This document shows positions 35,051 to 45,059 of a DNA stretch of 64,000 nucleotides, in pieces. Position 1 is the stretch's first letter. The number at the start of each line of letters is the position of its first letter. The translations under genes were made by a program, and so were the position numbers. The stretch comes from Sepiola atlantica. Taxonomy: Eukaryota; Mollusca; Cephalopoda; Sepiida; Sepiolidae. The notes below the pieces were generated by a model. It saw only the letters and a program-made list of their open reading frames with translations, was not told where the DNA came from and did not search any database. The stretch covers positions 155,986,107-156,050,106 of the forward strand of contig OY744520.1 of the NCBI GenBank assembly GCA_963556195.1, read 5' to 3'.

Positions 35051-35540
35051 TTTAAGAACTGCGATTGCTCACTTGGTTTAAGTCCGCCTTAAACCACGTT
35101 GTCGGACATGAGGTTGAGAAAAGGCCTCACGCAGACTTCTCTATCAAGGTTCGGCTAAGGAATTACACGCATTCGTCATGCCAATAACTTGCAAAGTTGG
35201 GCATTCCCCCCCTCCCCCCCCCAAAAAAAAATTGGATGTTGAGTACAGATCTGTCTACGGATAAGCCGCTTCTTGCCCTGCCACAGAAGTGAGAAGAGCT
35301 GATGTGTAAGCGCTGCTAAGCGGTCCGTGGGCAGATGTAGTACGGCCAATCGGTTAAGGCTGAAAGGAAAGACGTAAGGGAGTGCTCCGTTCGAAGACAC
35401 ATATTCACTGACGATTAGACCTTCGACTTTACTTCCAATCAGTTCTTTTTCAAACTGGAGGGCCGGTCCGAACCATACTGTAAAAATAAGTACCGAGTCA
35501 TCAAAAATGCTCGTACCCACGTAATTGACTGGTGATACTG
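35051..35540. other. GC-richer interval, unclassified repeat-like
   Basis: Composition is clearly higher in GC than both flanks. A 114-codon minus-strand frame (35176-35520) begins MGTSIFDDSVLIFTVWFG and is unrecognised. It reads through a homopolymer C/A junction (35206-35231), which is a poor sign for coding. Possibly an unidentified transposable element fragment. Confidence 0.35.
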
Positions 35541-35640
35541 TTACGTAATTCCATACTTACGAGCCTAAAATAAAAACGCGAAACATATATATATATGTAT
35601 ATTGATATGAAAATATTTATTCATAATAACTGTTCAGCTC
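35541..35640 (+). repeat. Copy 1 of a short direct repeat with hammerhead-like boxes
   Basis: Similar over about 80 bp to 35843-35925. It has cttacga (35556-35562), an AT-rich spacer ending acgc, gaaac (35580-35584) and then a 16-nt palindrome acatatatatatatgt. Here the CUGA box is mutated (CUUACGA). Confidence 0.55.
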
Positions 35641-35842
35641 TTAAAAAAGTTTAGCCTTTTCAAGAGATAATAAATTGATGATTTATGAACTCGCCCTTGG
35701 AAGAAAGAACAGTACTTGTGTTTCCATAAATAGAATGCTAGGCGTATTTCTATCGCATGCAAAACGTGATCGTTACGTAGATTGAATGGTTTCGAGACCT
35801 ATGGGTACAATCCATGGATTCAGAATTCATATTGTTCGACGA

Positions 35843-35925
35843 TTACGTAATTTCATACTGACGAGCGTGAAATAAAAACGGGAAACATATATATATCGAT
35901 GGATAAAATATATTTATTTATTAAT
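35843..35925 (+). repeat. Copy 2 of a short direct repeat with hammerhead-like boxes
   Basis: It has CTGACGA (35858-35864), then gcgtgaaataaaaacg, then GGAAAC. In this copy the CUGANGA box is intact, but the base pairing of stem II next to GAAA is disturbed. Spacing matches that of copy 1. Confidence 0.55.
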
Positions 35926-35947
35926 ACTTCCATAAGTATACATATAA

Positions 35948-35950
<3 letters not shown>

Positions 35951-36013
<63 letters not shown>

Positions 36014-36033
36014 ACAGGGGGAGAGAGAGATAT
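35951..36033. repeat. (TA)n microsatellite with short (GA)n
   Basis: About 58 bp of TA, then agacagggggagagagagata. Confidence 0.93.
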
Positions 36034-36206
36034 ATACACTCTTAGTAATTTATATACAAACCACTTAATCTATGAACTGAAACTAAACAACAGTTTATTA
36101 ATCTATAGTTTTTCCTACCTAAAAGTATGGATGTTGTTTCTCTTCATCTTATTTACTTCGGCATGATACATATTCTGTTAACTTTGGTACATGGTGCATG
36201 CATCTG

Positions 36207-36209
<3 letters not shown>

Positions 36210-36269
<60 letters not shown>

Positions 36270-36270
36270 G
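36210..36270. repeat. (TA)n-(GT)n microsatellite
   Basis: About 42 bp of TA followed by about 17 bp of GT. Confidence 0.95.
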
Positions 36271-36761
36271 ATTCTAATTCAATATTAAAAGTTATCTAAA
36301 TGTAGGATTATTTTATAACATAAAATCAACTTTAGCTCTGTAGTGCGTTACTAGAGTTATTTTACAAAGTTTTAATTATTTTACCTGAAAAATGATTATG
36401 AAGGATAGATATTCACAAGAAGAAAAACACTTTTTAATCTAGGCAAATAATTGTTTCGGTTAACACCATGGATATTGTTTTCAAGAATTTTAAAGTACTT
36501 CAAAATATTTACAGATGTACGTTTTTCATTACGTGTAAAAATACATAAACATACATTTCATAAGAAAGTATGAAATTTTTAAGCCTACTTTGTTACTTTT
36601 CTTTCTTATGAAATGGTTAATGTGTATTGTCATTATTTTTACTTATTGTTCTTTTTACACTTTGACCTGACGTTGACCAAACCGAGTAGTTTGTAAATGT
36701 GTTTTGAAAATGTGTTTTAGACGTATTTTTAAATGTATTAATCAGGTAAACTAATTAAAAC

Positions 36762-36767
<6 letters not shown>
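36271..36767. other. AT-rich intergenic DNA
   Basis: Nothing recognised. Confidence 0.5.

Positions 36768-36840
<73 letters not shown>
36768..36840. repeat. (TA)n microsatellite
   Basis: About 73 bp of TA, abutting the pyrimidine-strand element that follows. Confidence 0.96.
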
Positions 36841-36842
<2 letters not shown>

Positions 36843-37406
36843 GAAGAGAAGGATGAAGGTAATCCGACGTGATAGGAAAATGAAAATGAAAACAAAAAAA
36901 TGGATGTTTTTTATGTGTACATCAACGTTTCGTCTTTATTTATAAGACTTCATCAGGATGATAAAATATAGAAAAAATGTCATACAAGTACAGATACATG
37001 TAGGGTAGACATATTGGGAGGAGAAATAGAATGAAATAATGGCCACTGCTGGGTGGACGTCCGTATTTGTTGGAGAAATAGAAATGAATGTTGAAGAAAA
37101 TGAGTGGGGAAAAAATGGAAGGATGGGGTGAGCAAGGACTACTGTGGCTGGTGGTAAGAGAAAGAGGTGGGGGATGAGCAGGGGTAAAGTGGATGGCAGA
37201 GAGGGAGTGGAGGAAGAGGGGGGAGGGAGGTGTTTGACCAGATGGCTGCGGTCAAGATTGAAGGGGAAAAGTAAGTTGGAATGTTTGTGTATGGGGGGTG
37301 TATGCAGGGAAAGGAGGATTGGTAGAGAGGGAGGGGGGCTGTGATACATGTGTATGTGTGTGTGTGTGTGTGCGTGTGTATCTTGGCAGCATCTTTTCTT
37401 TTACAC
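36841..37406 (-). repeat. Homopyrimidine-rich segment ending in a hammerhead-like motif (putative element)
   Basis: Read on the minus strand, a (CA)n tract (37380-37355) is followed by about 250 bp of very pyrimidine-rich DNA (about 37340-37090). After that come about 110 bp of ordinary sequence, the hammerhead-like motif at 36960-36920, and a T-rich end against (TA)n. The plus strand has many runs of three or more G (37165-37340). The strand-asymmetric composition and the terminal position of the motif suggest one mobile unit, but no ends or duplication were established. ORFs here are low complexity. Confidence 0.4.
36920..36960 (-). ncRNA. Hammerhead-like motif, GAAA intact, one extra nucleotide
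   Basis: Minus strand, 5'->3': CAUC, CUGAUGA (36956-36950), extra A, stem II GUCUU-AUAAAUA-AAGAC, GAAA, ACGU palindrome (A shared with GAAA), U, GAUG. CAUC and GAUG pair as a 4-bp stem I, and ACGU could serve as a palindromic stem III. The one unusual point is the unpaired A between CUGAUGA and stem II. Confidence 0.5.
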
Positions 37407-37707
37407 AAGTATCATTAAAAATAACGGACATCTTGTGTCTGGTTATTTTTTCTAAGATCCTTTCCGTTTTTCTGATTAGGTTCTTAGTTTCCCGCCTAAA
37501 TGGAATATATATCCACTCCTAGGTCTATGCCTGGTTAACATTGCTCCACTGACGATGGATCTGGAAGGGTCCGAAAGCGCTTTGGGAAGCTATGGCAATT
37601 ATATCAGCCAGTTTCCGTCTGAAACTAAGAACCTAATCAGAAAAAACGGACAGGATCTTAGAAAAAATAACCAGACACAAGATGTCCGTTATTTTTAATG
37701 ATACTTA
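37407..37707. mobile_element. Foldback element with a hammerhead-like loop
   Basis: Arms at 37407-37491 and 37621-37707 are inverted copies, nearly identical over about 85 bp (aagtatcattaaaaataacg at the outer end of the left arm, complement on the right). The 130-bp centre contains a hammerhead-like motif (37543-37590). There is no coding capacity. The outer right end runs into a (TA)n tract. Confidence 0.75.
37543..37590 (+). ncRNA. Hammerhead-like motif in foldback centre, one extra nucleotide
   Basis: Order: GCUCCA, CUGACGA (37549-37555), extra U, stem II GGAUC-UGGAAG-GGUCC, GAAA (37573-37576), palindrome AGCGCU, U, UGGGAAGC. Stem I can form from CCA/UGG plus a U-G pair, and two more pairs past a 2-nt bulge. 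C is permitted at the variable position of CUGANGA. As at 36.94 kb, a single unpaired base sits before stem II. Confidence 0.5.
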
Positions 37708-39296
37708 TATATATATATATATACGTTTGTGTGTGTCTGCCCGTGTGTGTGCGTGTGTATGTTTTATCCGGATTCACCCATAGTGACAGGACGGATTCAT
37801 CAGGTCGCTATTAAGTCGACACCTTTTCCCTTACCAAGAGGAACCGCTTAGCGAACCGCTTAGCATGTCTGCCTAGAACCGGTAATGATGACCAACTTAT
37901 TGTAATTAAGTAATCTTTATAGAATTCCTATTCCTGTCAATTCCTGTCTTGGGTTTCTTATTTACTTGTTGTCATTTTTACGATATAAGAAATTTCAACT
38001 CATATGTACAGTTATTTGCATTTATATGCCGGAATGCCTGTAGACTGTACTTTTTCTTGCTGCAGACATATGTCCAACCATATGGTATATACCCCGATTT
38101 ACTTACTCTAGTTTATTAGATGCAACTTGATGATTGTGTACGTGTACATCTCGATATGTTTATTTTGATGCACTCGTATAGGTGTGGGTATGCTGGGTTG
38201 TTGTGTGGGTTGTAGATATGCACTTGTGTATATGGTTAATGATCTCTTGAATCTATATCTGCATATATAGGTTGCTGTAATAGGTTTGACTATATTTTAT
38301 GATGTGTGTTTCTCATATCGCATACGTACGTGTTTAGGTCTATGGACTCATATATACTGTTTATTAGATACATGCCCATACTTATTTGTATTAATTAAGG
38401 TTGCTTGCCATTCCCCAGTTTTAAGTTAGCACATAACTATAATTCTAACACTATATAATATTTAGTTATATATGTAGTAATTTAATTGTGTTTTATTTAT
38501 ATATCCGCTGAAGTATTAAGTTATAAGTGTTTCTTATATCGTCGAATAAACCGCTTTTTAATTATGCTCTATTTCCCATCAATCCTACCTTACATATAAT
38601 CATCATTATAAGAGTCATTGTAATAATAATAATTATTATTTTTATTGTTATAATTTTATAATTAATATAATTACAATTATTACCATTATTACTATCATTA
38701 TTAGTTTTATGATTACTATTATTAATTTTGTGGTGAACTTGAAAGCCCGATAATAATTAAGAAAGCATGGTTGTGTATTTAGTACAGAATAGTATGTTAC
38801 CGTAAGTCTGCATTGAGATTGTGTCGAGACTTCGTAGTAATATACTCGATAAATAAAGTCTGGAAGAGTCTATATATTCACGAAATAGGGTAAATTACCA
38901 TCACACTACTTCACCAACCTTTTTGTCTTGCTCCGTATAAAGTCAATATTTGTTATGGTTTATTTTATTGAAGTCCGTTATCTCACATTTACTTTTGACC
39001 ATAGTGGTTCTAAACCTCTCTGCGGGATTAATATCTAAAAGGTGTCGAACACGGCACCCATTAATTCGTCCTGCTTCCAATATGTTTACTTACAACAGAA
39101 TTTATTGTGTTTGAACATCTTATAGAAAACGTTTTCTCAAACTTTGAAGCGTCTTTTCCCGATTATTTTTCACATGCCGGTTTCGTATGTGTTAGCATTA
39201 GTGTATCCGACACCATTTTAATATTTCCCGGAAACATTGGTTCTTCTGACGTAATGGAAAATAAACATTGTTATTCGAGGTCAGTCCTATATACCT
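37708..39296. other. Intergenic DNA, mostly AT-rich
   Basis: Contains a GT-rich stretch (about 37727-37762), an imperfect 12-bp duplication (gaaccgcttagc, about 37841-37865) and a TTA/ATT-rich interval at about 38600-38740. No gene recognised. Confidence 0.45.
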
Positions 39297-40225
39297 GGCC
39301 AGCCTTCAAATAATGCAAGACACATGGCTGTTGAAAAGAAAACGATTCTACGAAGTTTTCAGCCAAGTTTCTGTTCTTTTATTTATCATAATGGATTTGG
39401 AATTTTTTACTAATTCTAATCATGTTACCAAATTTACTTCTGTTTACCTTGTGCTTTTCTAAACTTTTTTTCTTAATTTTATTTTTAATTTTTAGTTTCA
39501 ATTCACTCTATCTTCTCCGTAGCTTTTAATTTCATAAATAGTAAACTAGTCTCTCTCTATTGGCTGTAAAATTCGATGTTCTTGTAAAAAAATGGAAAAT
39601 TGGATAGCCAAAAATGATAGAGAGCAAAATCTGCGACAACTCTTTATATGCACCCTTACCTCCCAACTCCCTTTATCATCCTCTTAGATGTATATGGTAT
39701 CATTTTCTTGAAAGAGTCATTTCAAAACTGGCCGGTCTTGAAATAATGCCAGACACATGGCTGTTGAAATTAAAAAGACTCACCAAAGTTTTCAGCTGAG
39801 TTACTGTTGATTTAACTATCTTAAATATATTTGCCATTGTTTTACTGATGTTAATCATGTTACCAAATTTACTTGTATTTACCATGTACTTTTTAAAACT
39901 TTTTAGTTCTTAATTGTATTTTAAATTTTGAATTTCAGTTCACTTTATCTTCTTCGTATCCTTTAATTTTATAAATAGTAAACTAGTTTCTCTCTACTGG
40001 CTTTAAAAGTCTATGTTTTTTTAGCTAAATATTTAAAGAATGGACAAATAGATAGCCAAACTTGATAGAAAACAAAAGTTGTTTACTATCTTAAATATAT
40101 TTGGCATTTGTTTTACTAATTCTAATTATGTTATTAAATTTACTTGTATTTACCTTGTGTTATTTAATTTAATTTTTAGTTTCAATTTACCCTATCTTCT
40201 CTGTAGCATTCATTGTATAAATAGT
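39297..40225. repeat. Diverged tandem repeat, about 2.3 copies of about 430 bp
   Basis: ctggccagccttcaaataatgc (39297) recurs as ctggccggtcttgaaataatgc (39728), and similarity continues through aaatagtaaactagt (about 39536 and 39974). A third, partial copy starts near 40086 (actatcttaaatatatttgg) and carries the later half. Divergence is substantial. The small ORFs in it are not conserved between copies beyond a few residues. Confidence 0.7.
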
Positions 40226-40351
40226 TAACTAATTTTTACTCAGTTGTTACCCTATTAGATGTCTATCTCTTATCTGTACTAACTTGTGAGATGGAAACAT
40301 ATCTTAAAATTTATGTTTCCTCTGATAAGTATACAATGAACTTATGCTTAT

Positions 40352-40352
40352 C

Positions 40353-40447
<95 letters not shown>
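40352..40447. repeat. (CA)n-(TA)n compound microsatellite
   Basis: About 50 bp of CA followed by about 43 bp of TA. Confidence 0.96.
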
Positions 40448-40450
<3 letters not shown>

Positions 40451-40475
40451 TATGTGGATGGACATTTTTTTAATT

Positions 40476-41160
40476 GCGGGGGCTCGGAAATACCCGACTA
40501 GTACACGGGCGCAGGCTATACTCTCTCGGAGCGTTGGAACCGTAGACTTTGTCAGGTTATCTATCTAATAGTATGGAAAACTCTGATAATAAAACCTTGC
40601 TACTAACCACTTACGTCTTGGCAGCAAACATTAGTCTTGATCGACAATATACCTATAACTGGAATCTCGAACAACGTATCCGGTTTGCAAACCTATAAGT
40701 GCTTAAGGAGTAGATGGGGTCGGCTTATCGCCAGGACTTCGCACGCCTTCTCTGTCTATTAGCCAGGCGTAGATAGACAGACACTGGGACGCCTCTAAAG
40801 ACACCTAGTGATTGGCCTTGTCTAGGGCAATGAACGCCGTCTCTCTTTTTCTCTATCTGGGTAACTTGGGGAATTTTGTAAATCACTAAGTCCTACATTA
40901 TGAGTCTCGGTTGAGGGTACAGGTTAGACAGCTTGTCTGGCTGCTGTTTCCGACTAGTAGTTAGGAGCCTTAACTCTTAGGTAGCGCTAAGAACGACTGT
41001 TATGTCATCAGTTGCATGATATTGTAGGTAACTGTACGTGCCATGCGGCCCATGGAAAGGGGACCTATACTTATCCCTGGTGGACTCTCCCGGGGCCACA
41101 ACTTCCATGGACTAAGGCACAGCTAATCGACTGGTTGTGTTAACCTATTGTCACCAAACA
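40476..41160 (+). other. GC-richer region, probable LINE 5' untranslated region
   Basis: There is an abrupt change from AT-rich DNA to a GC-richer, ORF-poor sequence (starting gcgggggctcgg) directly upstream of the LINE endonuclease remnant. Position and composition suit the element's promoter/5' UTR. This is an inference. Confidence 0.45.
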
Positions 41161-43698
41161 AGAAACCACTTTGCCATCCCACTCTACCTCAAAACAAACA
41201 TGGATTTACAAAATAAAAAATAAACCTAAACCAGACATCCAACAAAAAAATATATTCGCCTCCGCCCTTGAGGCTCACATTCACAAATATCCATGGACTA
41301 AGACCCAACATTAACGACGTAGAAACTTTTCTCCTGACAAACTTCTCGGATATCCTAGCACAAAGTGAAACAAACCGTCAATCCTCAATCGCACTACTTT
41401 GACATGACTGATTACCTTCCACTATACCGTATAGAAAAAGAAAAACATATGCACGGGCAAGGAGTTTATGTTCGGAACACCCACCCCTTGACTAGAGAAC
41501 ATAGGTTAGAATCAGATGGTCAAGCCTACATGTGCTTTAAATTGACTTTACATCACAGAGTTAGTTACTTATATTACTTATATCGTTCTATTTTGACCCA
41601 TAACTGTATCCTGCTTGACTATGTCCCTGAAAGCTTATATATAGCCCTCTCACTAGACTCGAATGCCAAACAAATGTATTTGGGGATGTTAATGCACACC
41701 ATCGTGACTGGTTGGGATTCTCCAGCGTTACTGATGCAGCTGGGAAGTACGTTTAATTAATCCTCAGCTCACGATCTCTAACAGACTCTTACCTTTCCGA
41801 CCCGCCTTTTTGATCTTGCGGACCAGCAAGCCTCACTTCTCGCTCTGTTCTTGACCACACTACCCGTGGCTTGTGAAGCGAATGTCTGAAACTCTGATCA
41901 CATTGTGATAATGATACTTATCACCCCAAAAACTCGTCCAAAAGCTGAAGAGCCGTTCCTCAAAACGATTAGATACTATGAGCAGGCTGTGTTTGAATCC
42001 TTCAACAATCACTTCAGCGACGCCCCATGGAGCGAAACCTTATCACTTCCTGCTGATCAGTGTGTAAATGCGCTAACCGAATGGGTCAAGGCAGGCATTG
42101 ATGCTTATGTCCCTACACGAAAATTCTTCTACAACCCCCACTGCCCTCAATGGTTCACCTTGAAATGTGCAGCTGCTATTGCTGAGAGACAGAAGGTATT
42201 TTGAATATTCGACCGCCATAAGTCAACTGCTAATAAACAGAAATTCATAGAGTCAAGAAATAATTGTAAGGCTGTGATAGGTGAATCAAAAGAGAAGGTA
42301 TATAGAGATAACCAAAAAACGCATTCAGTACCAGAAACTAGGTACTTGTGATTTCTGGAAAATCTACAAAAGTGTGATGAACAATGGACAATCGACAATT
42401 ACTCCGATATCAAACCAAACGATGTTATTTGTACGGCAACTGATAAGGTTTAACTACTTGGCCAGCGTTTTGCTTTAAACTCCACTTTGGACTCAGAAAA
42501 AAAACCTCCCTAAATTACTATAGCAGACTGAAGCCACACTTGACGACCTAGTCATCACCCCATCTAAGATCAGAGACATCATAAATAACCTTCACACCTC
42601 CAAAGGCTGTGGACCTTATCTTATACCAGTCTTAGTAATAAAAAAGCTTTCCTGAGCTGACCCCTGTCGTCTCCAAACTATACAAATGTCTTGCTGAATC
42701 TTGCTTCCCTGCTAGTTGGAAAATTTCCTCAGTAGTACCAGTCTTCAAGAATTCTGAGGATATAACTGATACTCTAAACTACCGTCCAATCAGTCTACTC
42801 TCAATCTTTGCTAAACCTTTTAAATCCTTAATCAATCTTGCGATAGTCCGGCACTTAGTTCATGCTAAACTTCTTTCTGATCATCAATACGGATTTAGAT
42901 AAGCACGATCTACCGGAGATATCCTAACGGTCATCTCTGAACGCATATATCATACACTGGACAAGGCAGGTGAAGCTAGGGTAATAGCGAATGATATATC
43001 CTAGGCCTTTGACAAAGTCTAGCATAAATAGTTTCTCCTTAAACTGCTCTCATATGGTATTACTAGACACATTTTTAATATAATTAAATCCTTCTTAACA
43101 AAAAGTAAGATTGAGGTTGTCATCGATTGCTGTTCACCGAACCAACATTACATAAATGCTGGTGTACCCAAGGGATTCTTCCTTGGACCTCTACTGTTCC
43201 TGATTTTTATAAATTCCCTCCCTGATGTCATTGAGACTGAGATAAAAGTATTTGCTGACAATACCACGCTTTACTCTCGTCATGTGGTCAAAATCAACGT
43301 GCATATATCTGAGGCAATGGCTGAATCCTTAGAAAATGATCTCCAATCTGTAGCGGATGTGGGTAAAAAATGGATGGTAACTTTTAATGCCGCAAATATA
43401 AGGCTACTTTCCTTCAATCACTACAAGAAACCTCTTCAACCACCGATTGCCATGGAAAATAACACCCTACCTGAGAGTTCATCATTCAAACACATCGTCT
43501 AACTTTCACAGATAAGATGAATTTGAATAAATACATTGAATATGTTGCGCAGGCTGCTGCAAAGAATGTGGGCTCCCTCTACCGTGCTAGTAAACTTCTC
43601 ACACCTGACATTATCATGTATCTCTACAAAGCCCCGATCCGCCCATGCATGGAATATTGTTGCCACATCTGGGTTGAGGCCTCATCCATTAGTCCATA
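41161..43698 (+). pseudogene. LINE (jockey/CR1-like) endonuclease and reverse transcriptase, degenerate
   Basis: Recognisable in order are an AP-endonuclease motif GDVNAHHRDWLG (about 41683-41718) followed by TDAAGK, a linker frame (QAVFESFNNHFSDAPWSETL, 41905-42204), RT block RPISLLSIFAKPF (about 42783-42820), LLSDHQYGFR (about 42871-42900), FDKV (about 43006-43020), GVPKG with LGPLLFLIFINSLPD (about 43160-43230), a catalytic box reading FADN where FADD is expected (about 43247-43260), and a thumb frame (43517-43699). Many stops and frame changes separate the blocks, so it is inactive. The Asp-to-Asn change in the catalytic box is an additional lesion. It stops mid-thumb at 43698, where an inverted copy begins. 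Confidence 0.88.
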
Positions 43699-45058
43699 GC
43701 TCTTAGGTGTGAGTAGTTTACTAGCACGGTAGAGGAAGCGCAGCAAATATACCTATCTTAGACTTCATGTCATCAGGAAGATAGTTTATGAAGATCAAGA
43801 AAAATAAAGGTCCAAGGATGGATCCCTTGGGTACACCAGCATTTATTTTATGTTGATAAGATGATTGAAGACAAACTCGATCTTTCGTTAAGTTAGGAAA
43901 TATCTAATTATATTAAATATTTGCCCAGTAATACAATATGAGCGTATGTTCAGGAGAAGCCATTTATGCCATACTTTGTCAAAGGCCTTGACTATATCAA
44001 GCGCTACTACTCTTGCTTCACATGCCTTGTCCACTGTATGATATATGCGTTCAGAGATGACCGTTAGGATGTCCGCAGTAGATCGTGCTTGTCTAAATCA
44101 ATACTGGCGGTCAAGAAGGAGTTTAGCATTAACTAAGTGTCGGACTATCGCAAGATTGATTAAGGATTGAACATGTTTAGCAACGATCAGGAGTTGACTG
44201 ATTGGGCAGTTGTCTTAGGATTAGTTCTATCCCCAGAATCCCCTAAGACTGGTACCACAGAGGCAATTGTCCAGCTATCGGGGAAGCCATATTCAGCTAG
44301 GCCTTTGTTGTAGAGTTAGAGAGGACAGTGGCCAATTCAGAAGATAATTTTTATTACTATTACATGTATAAGATCAGGCCCAGTACCTTTGGAGGTGTCA
44401 AGGTTTTTTATGATGTTTCTGACATTGAATTGGGTGATGACCACGTTTTCAAGTGTGATGTCGGTCCGCAATGGGAATTTAAGGGGTTGTTTTCTGAGGT
44501 AAAAAAGGAGTTGAAACGCTTGCTAAGTAGTTTAGCCTTTTCAGTTGCCGTGCAAACGACACAATTGTTGTTTGATAGGGGGGGGGGAATCGGTGATTGG
44601 CCATCGTTCACCACACTATTGTAGATGTTCTAGAAATCACAAGTACCTAGTTTCTGTGACTGAATGCGTTTTTTGTTTATCTCTATATACCTTCCCTTTG
44701 CCTCACCTATCACGGCTTTACAATTATTTCTTGACTCTATAATTTCTGTTTATTAGTAGCTGAATTACGGCGACTGAATTTGCGGAACTTGCTGCCATCA
44801 GCAATGGTAGCTGCACATTTCGAGGTGAACCATTGAGGAGAGAGGGGTTTGCTGAGGAATCTTCGCATGGGGACATAGGCATAGGCTGCTTTGACCCATT
44901 TAGTCAACTAATTTGTACACTGATCAGCAGGGACTGAGTAGGTTTCCTTCCATGGAGCATCGCTTATGTGATTTCTGATAAGCCTGCTCGTAGCATCTCG
45001 TTGATTAGAGCAACGGCTCATCAGCTTTTGGACGACTTTTTAGGATGATATTAATGTT
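43699..45058 (-). pseudogene. Second LINE copy, inverted (tail to tail) with the first
   Basis: Reads on the minus strand from about 45058 (matching plus-copy sequence near 41910) through the linker, RT block QARSTADILTVISERIYHTV (about 44080-44020) and AFDKVWHKW (about 44000-43970), to GVPKG-like and INYLPDD-like sequence (about 43840-43770). It then jumps to the thumb sequence SSLLAR-like at 43740-43700. The catalytic FADD segment is missing, deleted between the two. The copy therefore spans the same part of the element as its partner but is about 400 bp shorter. It abuts the Gypsy remnant at about 45060. Confidence 0.85.
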
Positions 45059-45059
45059 T

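Noticed and set aside
36936..37408. Pro/Ser/Leu-rich ORFs of 89 and 137 codons on the minus strand
   Set aside because: They are translations of the homopyrimidine tract and carry low-complexity composition only.
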